Source: Symsagittifera roscoffensis
Taxonomy: Eukaryota > Xenacoelomorpha > Acoela > Convolutidae
DNA length: 64,000 nt
Reading direction: 5' to 3'
Assembly: GCF_963678635.1 (NCBI RefSeq)
Contig: NC_087071.1
Coordinates: forward strand, 47,476,889-47,540,888
Part shown: one piece after another, positions 1 through 10,333 of the stretch
Numbering within the stretch: position 1 is the stretch's first letter
Layout: the number at the start of each line of letters is the position of its first letter
The notes under the pieces: model-generated
What the model was told of the DNA's origin: nothing
Database searches by the model: none
The model's input: only the letters and a program-made list of their open reading frames with translations
Position numbers and translations under genes: made by a program

Positions 1-53
1 TCAACCAATTAGACACATTGATAATTACATATTAACAGTCATCGAACGAAAAA

Positions 54-767
54 ATGAGCTCAACGCACACCCCAGGTGAAGAAAGTCCAGATGATGATGA
101 TATTTTCCCCTTTATCGTAGATGCAACCACTGATAGAGGACAGCATATATTCTGCAAAAATTTACTCTTAAATTTGTTTGAACCCGGAATCAGTCCATGT
201 AAAACAGAGTTCCCAGATGTAAAAATCAAAAGACAAATTATCGATCACTATCTAAAAGATATATGTAACCTAACACAACAATACGGAATCTACTCCATAG
301 AATTCAGCTCACCAAACCAGAATCACAGTAAATATATAATTCAAACAGACGACCTTGATTTAGAATTCTCAAAAGTATTCTCAGAATATATAAAAAGCAT
401 CCAATATCATAACTCACAAAGAGCAAACTCCATATTCACCAATGAAGTTTTTGCGATAATATATAGTTATATCTCGATATTAGAAAACGAAATCCAGATA
501 CAAAATGTCTCACCGACAGAAACATCTAAACATATAAGAGTACGACATGAAATCACACTACTCTCTAGTTTTCTAAATATAATTAAAGAAAATTTCACGA
601 AAGATGAAGTTTCACAACATACAAAACACGACTTACAAAAAATCTTGGCATGGTTCATAATAGATTATTTCACACATAATATTGATTTAATTTCACAAGC
701 AAGAAAAAATTTTAGACCCCAAAACTCAAACGATGATACTGCCATCACAGAACAATCAGACCATTGA
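54..767 (+). CDS. Leader ORF (237 aa) upstream of gag-pol, unknown function
   Basis: I do not recognise this protein. It starts with an acidic, disordered stretch (PGEESPDDDDIF) followed by a probably helical, folded region with several hydrophobic patches; there is no signal peptide, membrane segment or zinc motif. It ends 35 nt inside the gag-pol frame, which begins at 733. Gag-pol lies in the +1 frame relative to it, and the run CCCC at 717-720 sits exactly where a proline tRNA on CCC could slip one base forward into that frame. It may therefore be a separate accessory protein followed by reinitiation, or an N-terminal, matrix-like extension of Gag made by frameshifting. A possible splice donor (CAG|GTGAAG) lies after codon 7, near 75/76, where spliced env messages of related elements often begin. 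Confidence 0.75.
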   Translation: MSSTHTPGEESPDDDDIFPFIVDATTDRGQHIFCKNLLLNLFEPGISPCKTEFPDVKIKRQIIDHYLKDICNLTQQYGIYSIEFSSPNQNHSKYIIQTDDLDLEFSKVFSEYIKSIQYHNSQRANSIFTNEVFAIIYSYISILENEIQIQNVSPTETSKHIRVRHEITLLSSFLNIIKENFTKDEVSQHTKHDLQKILAWFIIDYFTHNIDLISQARKNFRPQNSNDDTAITEQSDH

Positions 768-3700
768 TGCAACACCATTAAACTATAATACATTTTTACC
801 CGATATGCAAAATAATAGTTTAAACTCTACAGTCATACACAATGAAAACCTCAATGGAACTAGGAATCTTACTCAACAAGATATCCAGACACCATCACAC
901 TTCATAAATGAAGAAATCGTACACACAACAACTACACAACAAAGTATTTCACCAATACGTCCAAACTTAACAACACCAAGAAATACAAATCCTTCACAAA
1001 CACAGGTAACATTACAATCAACCGTTAAACCTTCGGTTGCCCCAAAATATTCACACATGGATTACCAAACATACAGACCCATGACAATACCGCCAAAAAC
1101 ACGCAAAACGTTCACCAGAAACAACTTTGCAGACCATAATTATAATTACACACATCCATCAAAAACAAATTATCAACCACGAAAAAATTTTAGTAATTAT
1201 ACAAGATCTCGAAACTGGGATAACCCAATGGCACCACCTAATTCAGTAAATTTCCAAACAAATTTACATCCCCCACAGGATCGTAGTGAAAACTATCCAT
1301 TTTTTCAACAAAATAAAAATAAAAAACAAACATCTTATCAAATGGATTACTTATCCTCAGATGATGATTTCTTACAACCAGATATATTTACACCCTATAA
1401 TCAAGAATATCGTAGACAAGGAATACAGAAACCACATACATATCATAGAATTTTTTCTCCACAACCAATAGATACACAAAATCAACAACCAATTCAACAA
1501 CAAAACCCAATTAATACACAATCTTTTCAACCAATTCAGCAACAAAACCCAATGATTGCAAACTCGTACCAACCAGCACAAATGCAAAATGAAATACCAC
1601 TCCCATATTATCTTCAACAACACGAAATAACAAGAAATCAACTTTCAAATTTTTCTCAAATGCCAAATGCAGCAGAATCATTACAAATGACGATGAATCC
1701 ATACCTTATGGGTGGATCATCAATAACATCAAATAAACCTCTAATGGTATTCACAGGAACGGACCCTGAATATTCTGTAGAAGACTATTTAAATGCAGTC
1801 ACAGCAAATTTGATTTTAAATATAGGACCTGAACCAATTATTACGCCACTACATCAAAACTGGATACATCGACGCACAGCGTTAATACAAACAACTCTAG
1901 ATGGCGCAGCCCAAAAATGGTTTTCAGTATTGCCTATAGAAATAAAATCAAATTGGAAAAGATTTACACAAGAATTTTCAAAAATGTTTGACTCCGAAAG
2001 AAACAAACAACAACAAAGAGTTTTATGTAATGAAATTCGCAGATTACCAAATGAAACCATCAAGCAATTAGCAGTACGAATCGAAACACTAGTTCGAAAA
2101 GCATATTCATTAAATACACATGACTATAAAAACACAAAGATGACAGAAATCTTAATGATGACCTTAACACCACAATTAAGGAAAATAGCAATAAAAAAGA
2201 GAGCATCCCATCCTTCGTCAATTCGAGAACCCGATTTAGATTTTCGAAAACTAGTAGACAAACTAGAACAAGCTGAAATCACAATGAAACTCGAAGAAAC
2301 GGAAAATCTGAAATTACAATACGTTAACAGAATTGAAACAGCTTCCACAAATATAAACAATATACAGGAATCAGATACAGATCTCGTTGAAAAAATCACT
2401 GAAACACTCAATATTTACGAAAAACACCCAAACTTTAAAGGCAAACCATCTTTCAAAAAATGGTGTAATTATTGCCGACGATACGGACATAGTATTTCTG
2501 AATGTAGACAAAAACAGCAAGACAATCAAAATAAACCTCAAAAATATAAAGAACCAAATAAATCATTCTATCAATACATGAAAAAAGATCAAAATCTACC
2601 GAACAAAACAGTCTACAGCAACAACAGTTCAGGAAAACCACTCCCGAACAATACAAATTATACAAGAAATCAATCACCATATAACTCAAGTTATAGAGGA
2701 AGATCACCAGAACGAAGAAACACGCATAATTCATCACAAAATCACTACAATAGACCAAATAGTCGAAATAACTACTCCAGATCACATTCAAATACACAAC
2801 GATTTGTTTCTAGATCTAATTCCCAATCAAAAAATAATTATTATCCAAACAATCAATCACGAAATTCATCATACAATAGGAATAGAAACTACTCCAATAA
2901 TCGGAATAGAAGTTATTCAAACAACCGAAACCAGAATTACCCGAACAATCAATCAAGGAATAACTCATATAATAGATCGAACTATAACAGACCAAACAAT
3001 AATTACCAAAACAGATCGCGAAATAATTCACAAAATCGACACTCAAGTTATAATAATCGTTATAGAAATTATTCCCAATCACCACACCGGAATCATAATA
3101 ACTATAATAAGTCTAATAATCGCCACAGAAGTAGTACACCTAAACATCAAAGACATATTAATCAAGTACAATCTAATCCAGAAACAACATCAGACCCTCC
3201 AGGTATTGATGACACAGTAACTGATACGTTACAACTCAATCAAATAAACTGTGGATCATCAGATTCAGAAAGCGATGCAGAAAACACTCTCTCCATCAAC
3301 ATGATAAAAGTCGAAAATGACTATGAACCTGTTATATATGAAGAACTTTTTTCATCACACATATATGAGAATCAATCAGAACTCCTTCACAATTATTATA
3401 TTGAACCCGTCCATTCCACACCGACGACACAAAAAACTAATGAAATTAACACTACAAAACAACCCAATGAGAACGAAAAAACAAAATGCTTGAATACAAA
3501 TCACATCTATCAAAACATACAAAAAGAACAACCCAAAGAAAAAATTTGGACAATGCCATTCCTTTTGGAAAGTCCAAGAAGCAAAGAATTTCAACCACCA
3601 GATCTTGAAATTGATTTTTTAATTGATTCAGGAGCAGAATCAAATATAATAAACATTCCCACATGGAATGAAATAAAAACCTTACACCCAAAGCTAACAC

Positions 3701-6700
3701 CTCTTGAAACCTCCAGCAAACTAGCAACAGCACAAGGATCAACATTAATAAACTACGGAAAAATTCAATTATTTCTTCTCCCCACAAGAACAATGGAGCA
3801 AAACAAAATTTTAACCAAACCATTTAAACAAATATTCCATATCACTGATATTAAACACAATATCATTGGAATACCATTTATCTCTAAATATATACCAACA
3901 ATCAACATCTTGAATAGTAAAATATTAATCAAAGATAAATATACAAAAACAAAAGACACATCCCTAACATTTTTTCAAAGATTAAATAAACAACCACCAT
4001 TTTTTTCAAAATTTTACCCAATATATAACCAACAAAGAAAACACTTGAAACCACTATCAGGAAACATCTATAATTTTTCAATCAAACAAGTTCACCAATA
4101 TGATAAAAAACAAAACAAACAAAAATTTTATATGTCAGATTTTGAATTCAAACCTATTCATAAGTTTTTCAAAATCACAATCTCATCAATAAAATATTTG
4201 AAAAACTCGAATTCAGATATTATTTCCTTACACGTATACAACAATACACCTTACCAAGTAACATTACCTTTAGGACTTTTAGGCTATTGCGAAACCAACG
4301 CTACAATATCACCAATACACGAAAAAGCATATCGTGTAAATATTATACTCCAATTACTAGATATTTGCCAATCCACAATCCTTAATGAAGAATTATCTAT
4401 AAATAATATAATAAGTAACGAAAACAGAAATACGGATAATTTCACAAATACCCCATATTTCAAACCTACATTCAACATAAGTAACTACACAGAGAATCAA
4501 CAGAAATTTTTAACAATGATTAATTTCCAACATTCACAAATAACACAAGACGAATTTGAAAAACTAGCAAAACAGCTAATTAAATATTCATCAGTCTATG
4601 CAACATCCAAATTTGATGTTGGCAAAATCAGCTCATCAGTACATCTCCCATTAAAACCTGACACAGTTTTCAAAAAACAAAGAGCAAGTAAAGTACCAAT
4701 TCATTTACACGATAAAGTGAACAGATTACTCGATATTTTAGAACAATACAAAATTATATCACCGGTAAACAAAGAAGAACAACCAAAAGGTAACACATTT
4801 ATCAACCCTGTTATCATTCTAGCCAAAGGAGAATCATTAAAAATTGTTCTCGATGCTAGATACCTCAACTCACTCATAGATGAATCAAAGTGTAATTGGC
4901 CCATTGAACCAATACAAGTTATTTTAACAAAAATAAACGGAAAATACTTTACCACCGCCGATATGAATAGTGCATATAATCAAATGCCATTAGATGAACA
5001 ATCACGACGCTTAACACAATTTGTTATTGGAAATCAACAATACGAATTCAACCGCTTATTCTATGGAATATCCATAGGACCAGCAGCATTTTCAGCTTTT
5101 ATGAGCAAAATTTTTCGACCACTAATACTCAAGAAAAATGCAATCATCTATTTAGACGATGTTTTTATGCAATCACAGACAAAAGAGGAAATGTTCAATG
5201 TTTTAGAACAATATCACCAAATACTTCAGAACGAAAATCTGAAGGCCGCCCCCAATAAATCACACTTCTTTTTGACAAAAGTTAAATTCTTAGGGCATAA
5301 TATAGAAAGAAAAACAATCACTCCATTAAAATCACGTATAGACGCTATTCAAAAACTCCAACCACCAACAAATAAAAAGAAAATCCAAGAATTCTTTGGA
5401 ATGTTAAACTTTTTAAGCAAATATGTTTATAAAATGCAATTATATCTACGACCATTCTATAACATACTTAGACAACAAAATAATTTTGAATGGAATACAG
5501 AACATCAAGCACGATTTGAAGAAATTAAAAAACTTCTAACTGAACAAATTTCAAACACAATTCCAGATTCAAATCAACCATTTTATGCAATGTGCGATGC
5601 TTCGAACTTTGGCATCGGCGCAGCATTATTACAATCACATAATAGTACAAATAAAATGAACCTCATATCAGCAAATTCTCGATTATTCACTCAAGCAGAG
5701 CTACGACTCTCAACTCTAATGAGAAAATGTATAGCCATAATATATACACTAACAGAATATGAATTTCTGATACTTGGATCAAAACATCCCACAGTTCTAT
5801 TCACAGACCATAAACCAATCATCTTTCTTTTTACACAAAAGTCTAATCCAAATCACCGAGTTTATAGATTTCAACTCATTTTAATGAAATTCCCAAACTT
5901 ACATATAGTTTGGACCGCAGGAAAAAATCTTGCATTACCAGACACCTTGAGTCGAAATACGCCACCTGAATTACTTACACGAAAAACCACAGTTGAAATA
6001 CCCAAAAACATAAAATTCTACCTTGCAGAAAATGAAACATCACCCCGATTGGAATGCAAATATGCAGTAAAAACTGACGTTGAACAATCACAAATAAATA
6101 ATTTACAACATTTCCCACTTTATTTAGATTGTCAAAATAATCACTATGAAGTTGATCTACTTGGAACATCAACTTTTAAACCAATCCCATATTCACAATG
6201 GATAAAAAACAACACCCAACAAAAAAGAATAAAACAACACCCGCCTAAAAAAGACCATTTTCCACTAATTGAAAAAGAAAATTTGACTGATAAAATAAAC
6301 TTATCAGGACCACAAACAAACGATTCAAAATACACAATAAATCAAGTTTTTGACCTCCATGACCCACTTGACACAATACCCTTATCTAAATTAGAAATTG
6401 AAAACATTTTTCTCCCCCCAACAGAAACAATTACACTTTCAACACTGAAGCAATATCAAAACCTTGACCCAGTAATTCGACAACTGAAATCATGGCACAA
6501 ATATAAAACTAAACCTATCAAAGCAGATACAACTATTCTAGGAAACAAAACACTCCTCCGATATTTTCGAAAATTCAACAATACAACAATTAACGAAAAC
6601 ACAGACCTTCTAGAATACAAACTAAATGAATCTACAGTTCCCTGTCTCCCTTTAAGTATGATTCTTATAGCTTTTAATATTTCACATACACAAAATATTA

Positions 6701-8181
6701 AAGGACACTCTGGATCAGAAAAAACATATTCAAATTTTATACAAAACTTTTATTTCCCAAATGCACCAATTTGGATAAAAGTACTATGCAATGACTGTAT
6801 AGTATGTCAACTAAATAAACCTTACCCAAATCAAAAACAAATAGCACAAAAACAAGATTTTAAAGGACAAAGTTTGTACTTTAATCATCGTATCTCATTT
6901 GATACCAAAGGACCAATTTCACCCTCATCCGAAGGAAACTCCTACATTATGGTAATTGTTGACGCATTTACACATTATGTAGCACTTAACCCAGTACCAC
7001 ATTGTAACGCTTATTACGCTTACACAACACTCTATGAACACTGGATAGCAAAATTCGGACTACCAGAAATTTTAGTTACAGACAACGGTACAGAATTCAT
7101 AAATAATGAAATCATCACACTATGTCATTTATATAACATTAAACACAAACCACGTACATCTCACGCACCTTGGACAAACGGCTTAGTCGAAGGTATGAAC
7201 CGTTCATTACAAGAATATCTCAGATGTATCATCAATGGAAATGATACAAGATATACCGAATGGGCAGCAGATGTAAAACTATTTCCCTTAGCATATAATT
7301 CACAAATCACGACAACATTAGGAATGTCACCATATGAAATGGTTTTTAAACAAAAGCCACGCAAACCAATAATGTTTACAGCAAACTCTCATAAAAACGC
7401 ACAAGGTTATTGTCAACCAAATAAAGACTCAATTTGTTATAACCTACCATTACATACACACGATGAAGATCATTTTCATCACCCACAAATTCTTAAATTA
7501 GCCTCCGGTACACACACCGAATGGACTTTAAACAGAGATAAAAAACACAATGAAATTTACCAAAAGGTAACAAAAAAGTTGTTACAAAGGCAAAATTTTA
7601 ATGAACAAATAAATTCACGCTTTACACCAGCCTCCGATTTAAAAATTGGAACATTTGTTTTAATACCCAATTTTAATACTCAAAAAGGAATTTCAAAAAA
7701 GTTACAACCCCTTCGTAAAGGACCATACCAAATAATTGCAAAACCCACTGATGTCACATATAAAATCACCGACTCAGATAAAAAAGAAATCGTTCAACAC
7801 CGAAATAACTTATTACTTTATTATCCAAAACAATACGCACTCCGCGAACTAACTCAATTATATTCTCTTACAGGTTTAAAAGTTATTCAAAATAACCCAC
7901 ATACGGACAACATAACAAAGGAACAAAATGATATTCACCTCGGAAATCAAAATACAAAATCAAACACCACAAAAAACAATACAAAAAATCTCGATCAAAA
8001 TACATCTCAAAAAGAAAGAAAAAATAGAAAAATGACAGAACAAATAATACCCCAAAAACAAATCGACAAATCAGAACATAGAGAGTCTTCACGACTTAGA
8101 AATCAACCACGTAAAAATTATAAAGTATTCATCCCACAATCTAAAATATTAAAGAAAGTTGAATTTCAAAAACAACCTTAA
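733..8181 (+). CDS. gag-pol: Gag-Pol polyprotein (2482 aa), Ty3/gypsy
   Basis: One uninterrupted frame holds Gag and Pol, so no frameshift is needed between them. Residues 1-330 are Gln/Asn/Pro-rich. A retrotransposon Gag capsid region lies at about 337-480. A CCHC zinc knuckle has C578, C581, H586 and C591 (spacing 2-4-4). It is followed to about 830 by an Asn/Arg/Ser/Tyr-rich basic tract, probably nucleic-acid binding. The protease motif DSGAES has its catalytic Asp at 965. RT has the first catalytic Asp at 1410 (TTADMNSAY) and YLDD at 1473-1476. RNase H starts near D1622. The integrase has an HHCC finger (H1985, H1992, C2019, C2022) and D2057, D2117, E2153, giving an exact DX35E. A GPY-type end (KGPYQIIAKP) follows. 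All catalytic residues are present, so the enzyme set looks functional. Confidence 0.95.
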   Translation: MILPSQNNQTIDATPLNYNTFLPDMQNNSLNSTVIHNENLNGTRNLTQQDIQTPSHFINEEIVHTTTTQQSISPIRPNLTTPRNTNPSQTQVTLQSTVKPSVAPKYSHMDYQTYRPMTIPPKTRKTFTRNNFADHNYNYTHPSKTNYQPRKNFSNYTRSRNWDNPMAPPNSVNFQTNLHPPQDRSENYPFFQQNKNKKQTSYQMDYLSSDDDFLQPDIFTPYNQEYRRQGIQKPHTYHRIFSPQPIDTQNQQPIQQQNPINTQSFQPIQQQNPMIANSYQPAQMQNEIPLPYYLQQHEITRNQLSNFSQMPNAAESLQMTMNPYLMGGSSITSNKPLMVFTGTDPEYSVEDYLNAVTANLILNIGPEPIITPLHQNWIHRRTALIQTTLDGAAQKWFSVLPIEIKSNWKRFTQEFSKMFDSERNKQQQRVLCNEIRRLPNETIKQLAVRIETLVRKAYSLNTHDYKNTKMTEILMMTLTPQLRKIAIKKRASHPSSIREPDLDFRKLVDKLEQAEITMKLEETENLKLQYVNRIETASTNINNIQESDTDLVEKITETLNIYEKHPNFKGKPSFKKWCNYCRRYGHSISECRQKQQDNQNKPQKYKEPNKSFYQYMKKDQNLPNKTVYSNNSSGKPLPNNTNYTRNQSPYNSSYRGRSPERRNTHNSSQNHYNRPNSRNNYSRSHSNTQRFVSRSNSQSKNNYYPNNQSRNSSYNRNRNYSNNRNRSYSNNRNQNYPNNQSRNNSYNRSNYNRPNNNYQNRSRNNSQNRHSSYNNRYRNYSQSPHRNHNNYNKSNNRHRSSTPKHQRHINQVQSNPETTSDPPGIDDTVTDTLQLNQINCGSSDSESDAENTLSINMIKVENDYEPVIYEELFSSHIYENQSELLHNYYIEPVHSTPTTQKTNEINTTKQPNENEKTKCLNTNHIYQNIQKEQPKEKIWTMPFLLESPRSKEFQPPDLEIDFLIDSGAESNIINIPTWNEIKTLHPKLTPLETSSKLATAQGSTLINYGKIQLFLLPTRTMEQNKILTKPFKQIFHITDIKHNIIGIPFISKYIPTINILNSKILIKDKYTKTKDTSLTFFQRLNKQPPFFSKFYPIYNQQRKHLKPLSGNIYNFSIKQVHQYDKKQNKQKFYMSDFEFKPIHKFFKITISSIKYLKNSNSDIISLHVYNNTPYQVTLPLGLLGYCETNATISPIHEKAYRVNIILQLLDICQSTILNEELSINNIISNENRNTDNFTNTPYFKPTFNISNYTENQQKFLTMINFQHSQITQDEFEKLAKQLIKYSSVYATSKFDVGKISSSVHLPLKPDTVFKKQRASKVPIHLHDKVNRLLDILEQYKIISPVNKEEQPKGNTFINPVIILAKGESLKIVLDARYLNSLIDESKCNWPIEPIQVILTKINGKYFTTADMNSAYNQMPLDEQSRRLTQFVIGNQQYEFNRLFYGISIGPAAFSAFMSKIFRPLILKKNAIIYLDDVFMQSQTKEEMFNVLEQYHQILQNENLKAAPNKSHFFLTKVKFLGHNIERKTITPLKSRIDAIQKLQPPTNKKKIQEFFGMLNFLSKYVYKMQLYLRPFYNILRQQNNFEWNTEHQARFEEIKKLLTEQISNTIPDSNQPFYAMCDASNFGIGAALLQSHNSTNKMNLISANSRLFTQAELRLSTLMRKCIAIIYTLTEYEFLILGSKHPTVLFTDHKPIIFLFTQKSNPNHRVYRFQLILMKFPNLHIVWTAGKNLALPDTLSRNTPPELLTRKTTVEIPKNIKFYLAENETSPRLECKYAVKTDVEQSQINNLQHFPLYLDCQNNHYEVDLLGTSTFKPIPYSQWIKNNTQQKRIKQHPPKKDHFPLIEKENLTDKINLSGPQTNDSKYTINQVFDLHDPLDTIPLSKLEIENIFLPPTETITLSTLKQYQNLDPVIRQLKSWHKYKTKPIKADTTILGNKTLLRYFRKFNNTTINENTDLLEYKLNESTVPCLPLSMILIAFNISHTQNIKGHSGSEKTYSNFIQNFYFPNAPIWIKVLCNDCIVCQLNKPYPNQKQIAQKQDFKGQSLYFNHRISFDTKGPISPSSEGNSYIMVIVDAFTHYVALNPVPHCNAYYAYTTLYEHWIAKFGLPEILVTDNGTEFINNEIITLCHLYNIKHKPRTSHAPWTNGLVEGMNRSLQEYLRCIINGNDTRYTEWAADVKLFPLAYNSQITTTLGMSPYEMVFKQKPRKPIMFTANSHKNAQGYCQPNKDSICYNLPLHTHDEDHFHHPQILKLASGTHTEWTLNRDKKHNEIYQKVTKKLLQRQNFNEQINSRFTPASDLKIGTFVLIPNFNTQKGISKKLQPLRKGPYQIIAKPTDVTYKITDSDKKEIVQHRNNLLLYYPKQYALRELTQLYSLTGLKVIQNNPHTDNITKEQNDIHLGNQNTKSNTTKNNTKNLDQNTSQKERKNRKMTEQIIPQKQIDKSEHRESSRLRNQPRKNYKVFIPQSKILKKVEFQKQP

Positions 8182-9002
8182 ATTCTACATTTAAAAATCT
8201 TTGCACCTCTGAAACATTTTACACTTTCATTTTTTAAGATAACATGCTGATAAACACGCAGCGATTCTAGTTCAAAATTAGCCAATAGGATTCATCCAAT
8301 CCGTCACCTTCTATAACTTTAACACAAACCAACTAGACGAAAAATATTAAACTCCAGGCATATCTATAACTATAACTCTACGACCTCCAGGTCAAAAATA
8401 AGCAAACCACTCCAACTTGACAACTAAAATAAATATCACCATAATATCATAACCCTCCCTTATCTAATAAACCAAAGATCAACAATATTTCCCCAACTCA
8501 GCCCTCAAATACCCCCCAAACAAATATGTTAAATTAGCCTAAAGTAAAAGAACGACCATTTTATTTAGCCTAAAGTATAAAAATCTCAAAAATACCCCAG
8601 ATCATTTGACAAATGAAAATAAAGACAAAGAAGACCTCCCGATCACCATAAAAATTGCCCCCAACAATTTTTTACAAAACTCAACCCACTTGTCAAAAAA
8701 CTAATAAATAATCCGACCACACTTGAAAATTGCCCCAAACAACAAAAAATATTCGATCACGAAGCCATTTCTTAAATGCTCTTCTATCAAACAGTCACTA
8801 AAATTATCACAAACCTCAAACAATTTTTTACGATACTTGAAACTTTCATAATATTTCTTTTTGATATCCTTGAATCTTTTCTAATACTCTTAATCATTTT
8901 CTGTAATATTTTTTAAATTTTCTACACTATATTCGAACTATTTCTTCAACTTTCAAAAACCCTTGATTATATCCACAGGTACGATTTATAAAACTTGTTT
9001 AA
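8182..9002 (+). other. Non-coding spacer between pol and accessory genes, with candidate splice acceptor
   Basis: No ORF of useful length was seen in this 821-nt stretch. It is A/C-rich early and becomes T/C-rich from about 8820. The pyrimidine-rich part ends in ATCCACAG at 8971-8978, a plausible 3' splice site 25 nt before the ATG of the 58-aa ORF. Env-bearing gypsy elements usually express env from a spliced subgenomic RNA, so this is a likely acceptor region; the exact site is inferred. Confidence 0.4.
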
Positions 9003-9179
9003 ATGATACGAACTATTTTCAGTAGAACTGATATTTTTCTACTATTTGTAATTTTCATAACATTTCTATCATCCCTCATTTTGACCATATGCAAATGTAT
9101 AAAGAAAGCAATCATCACATTCGCTCTAGCAACAATCCTCCTAATTCTTTTCTTAGAAGAATACTTTAATAAACATTAA
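9003..9179 (+). CDS. 58-aa protein with two transmembrane segments (viroporin-like layout)
   Basis: ATG at 9003 opens a 58-codon frame ending TAA at 9177-9179. The translation has a short polar N-terminus (about residues 1-10), a hydrophobic helix at about 11-29, a short basic hinge containing C30-K-C32 and K34-K35, a second hydrophobic helix at about 36-51, and an acidic/polar tail ending EEYFNKH. This two-helix hairpin layout with a cysteine-basic hinge is typical of small virus-encoded membrane proteins such as viroporins, but there is no sequence family I can name. It lies between pol and env, where complex retroviruses keep accessory genes, 21 nt before the next open frame. Short ORFs of this composition can arise by chance in AT-rich DNA, so conservation in other copies is the key test. 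Confidence 0.55.
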   Translation: MIRTIFSRTDIFLLFVIFITFLSSLILTICKCIKKAIITFALATILLILFLEEYFNKH

Positions 9180-9199
9180 CTTTTTCACTAAAAGAATAG

Positions 9200-10333
9200 A
9201 CCAAAAAGCTATCAAAAATTGCTACCCAAAAGTCACCAAGTCAGTCTTCACCGACATCATCCCAAGATAACCCAACAACACCTTCAACTACCAATAATCC
9301 TCAAACATCTACACGAATTTCCTTTCAAGATAACCCATACACTTTTGAAGAACGACACGCTCGTTTATCAGAACCACTAGAACCAGTTCAACGACAAGCA
9401 CCTCTAAGCGAACCAAAATATAACTTATACCCAAAACTACCACAAGAATTAAGTAGAATAAGAAATCCTAGTCAAAACCAAAATACAGTCGAAATAAATA
9501 GACAAATTATACATCCTCGACGAAACAGGAATTTTCAAACTCCCCGAGTTCATTTTGATATACCTCAATCCCCATCACAAAACACTCCAGAAAACCCCAT
9601 TGGTATCTTACCAGAAACCCCTACGGTTCTTTCACAACGTAGCACCTCAAGCCTACCATCAGATTACTTAGGTTCAACACCAACATCTGAACAAATACGT
9701 GAAAATCCCTTTAACCCCCCAAACCAGGCATCACGACTACCATATTGGACAACACATTCATTTACACAAGGTGAATTAAATTTAGTCAATGATCCAATAG
9801 ATATTTCTACGGATACAACAACATCCTCATCACTACCAGAAACATTATCACTACCATCAACACCATCAATAAGCCAGATTTCACCACCACCTTTTAAATT
9901 AAATTTTCCAAATAATCTCGACGCCAGATATCGAGAACAATCATCAACGAATATCCCTTTAAGACTAGATTGGAATACATTTACAGCCCCTCCACCATTA
10001 TTTGGACAACATCTAGAAAGTAATCGCCTCCACAACTGGGCACTTAATAGATTACAATACCGACAAGACATTCACGACGATATCCGTGATCACAATATCC
10101 AAATACTCCAACAAAACAGTTTACAATTAAAGATTGAAATCACAGTTAAATTAAACAACATTACTCAACATCCCTACCCATTAAACCCACCAAACATAAC
10201 AGCTCAATCACTACCACCACCATTTATAACCACTGAAGTAATATATAAATACGACAGATATACCAAAAAGACAATTGGTTACATCACATTTTATAACCCA
10301 TACTCAGGATTATCATACACATGTATATTCTAA
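9200..10333 (+). CDS. AUG-less open frame (377 codons) upstream of and overlapping env
   Basis: A frame free of stops runs from just after TAG at 9197-9199 to TAA at 10331-10333 and contains no in-frame ATG. The predicted protein has a Ser/Pro/Thr/Gln-rich, probably disordered N-terminal two thirds (to about 9890) and a more structured C-terminal part with aromatic and hydrophobic residues (from LDWNTF onward). Amino-acid use resembles that of the other proteins of this element and the stop lies 10 nt inside env, so I read it as real coding sequence. The start must come from a spliced leader exon, a non-AUG codon, or another non-standard route. The acceptor near 8978 would leave the 58-aa ORF in front; AG sites at 9199 or 9208 would enter this frame from a phase-0 donor. 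I recognise no domain. Confidence 0.65.
   Translation, partial: TKKLSKIATQKSPSQSSPTSSQDNPTTPSTTNNPQTSTRISFQDNPYTFEERHARLSEPLEPVQRQAPLSEPKYNLYPKLPQELSRIRNPSQNQNTVEINRQIIHPRRNRNFQTPRVHFDIPQSPSQNTPENPIGILPETPTVLSQRSTSSLPSDYLGSTPTSEQIRENPFNPPNQASRLPYWTTHSFTQGELNLVNDPIDISTDTTTSSSLPETLSLPSTPSISQISPPPFKLNFPNNLDARYREQSSTNIPLRLDWNTFTAPPPLFGQHLESNRLHNWALNRLQYRQDIHDDIRDHNIQILQQNSLQLKIEITVKLNNITQHPYPLNPPNITAQSLPPPFITTEVIYKYDRYTKKTIGYITFYNPYSGLSYTCIF

Noticed and set aside
2804-3220. 138-aa plus-strand ORF rich in Ile and Thr inside gag
   Set aside because: Alternate-frame reading of the Asn/Arg/Ser/Tyr-rich tract; low complexity explains its openness.
873-8092. Many minus-strand ORFs of 60 to 123 aa opposite gag-pol
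   Set aside because: Shadows of one long, motif-rich coding frame.
9664-10071. Minus-strand ORF of 135 aa
   Set aside because: It is the shadow of the AUG-less plus-strand frame, whose composition fits the element; the minus frame has no support.
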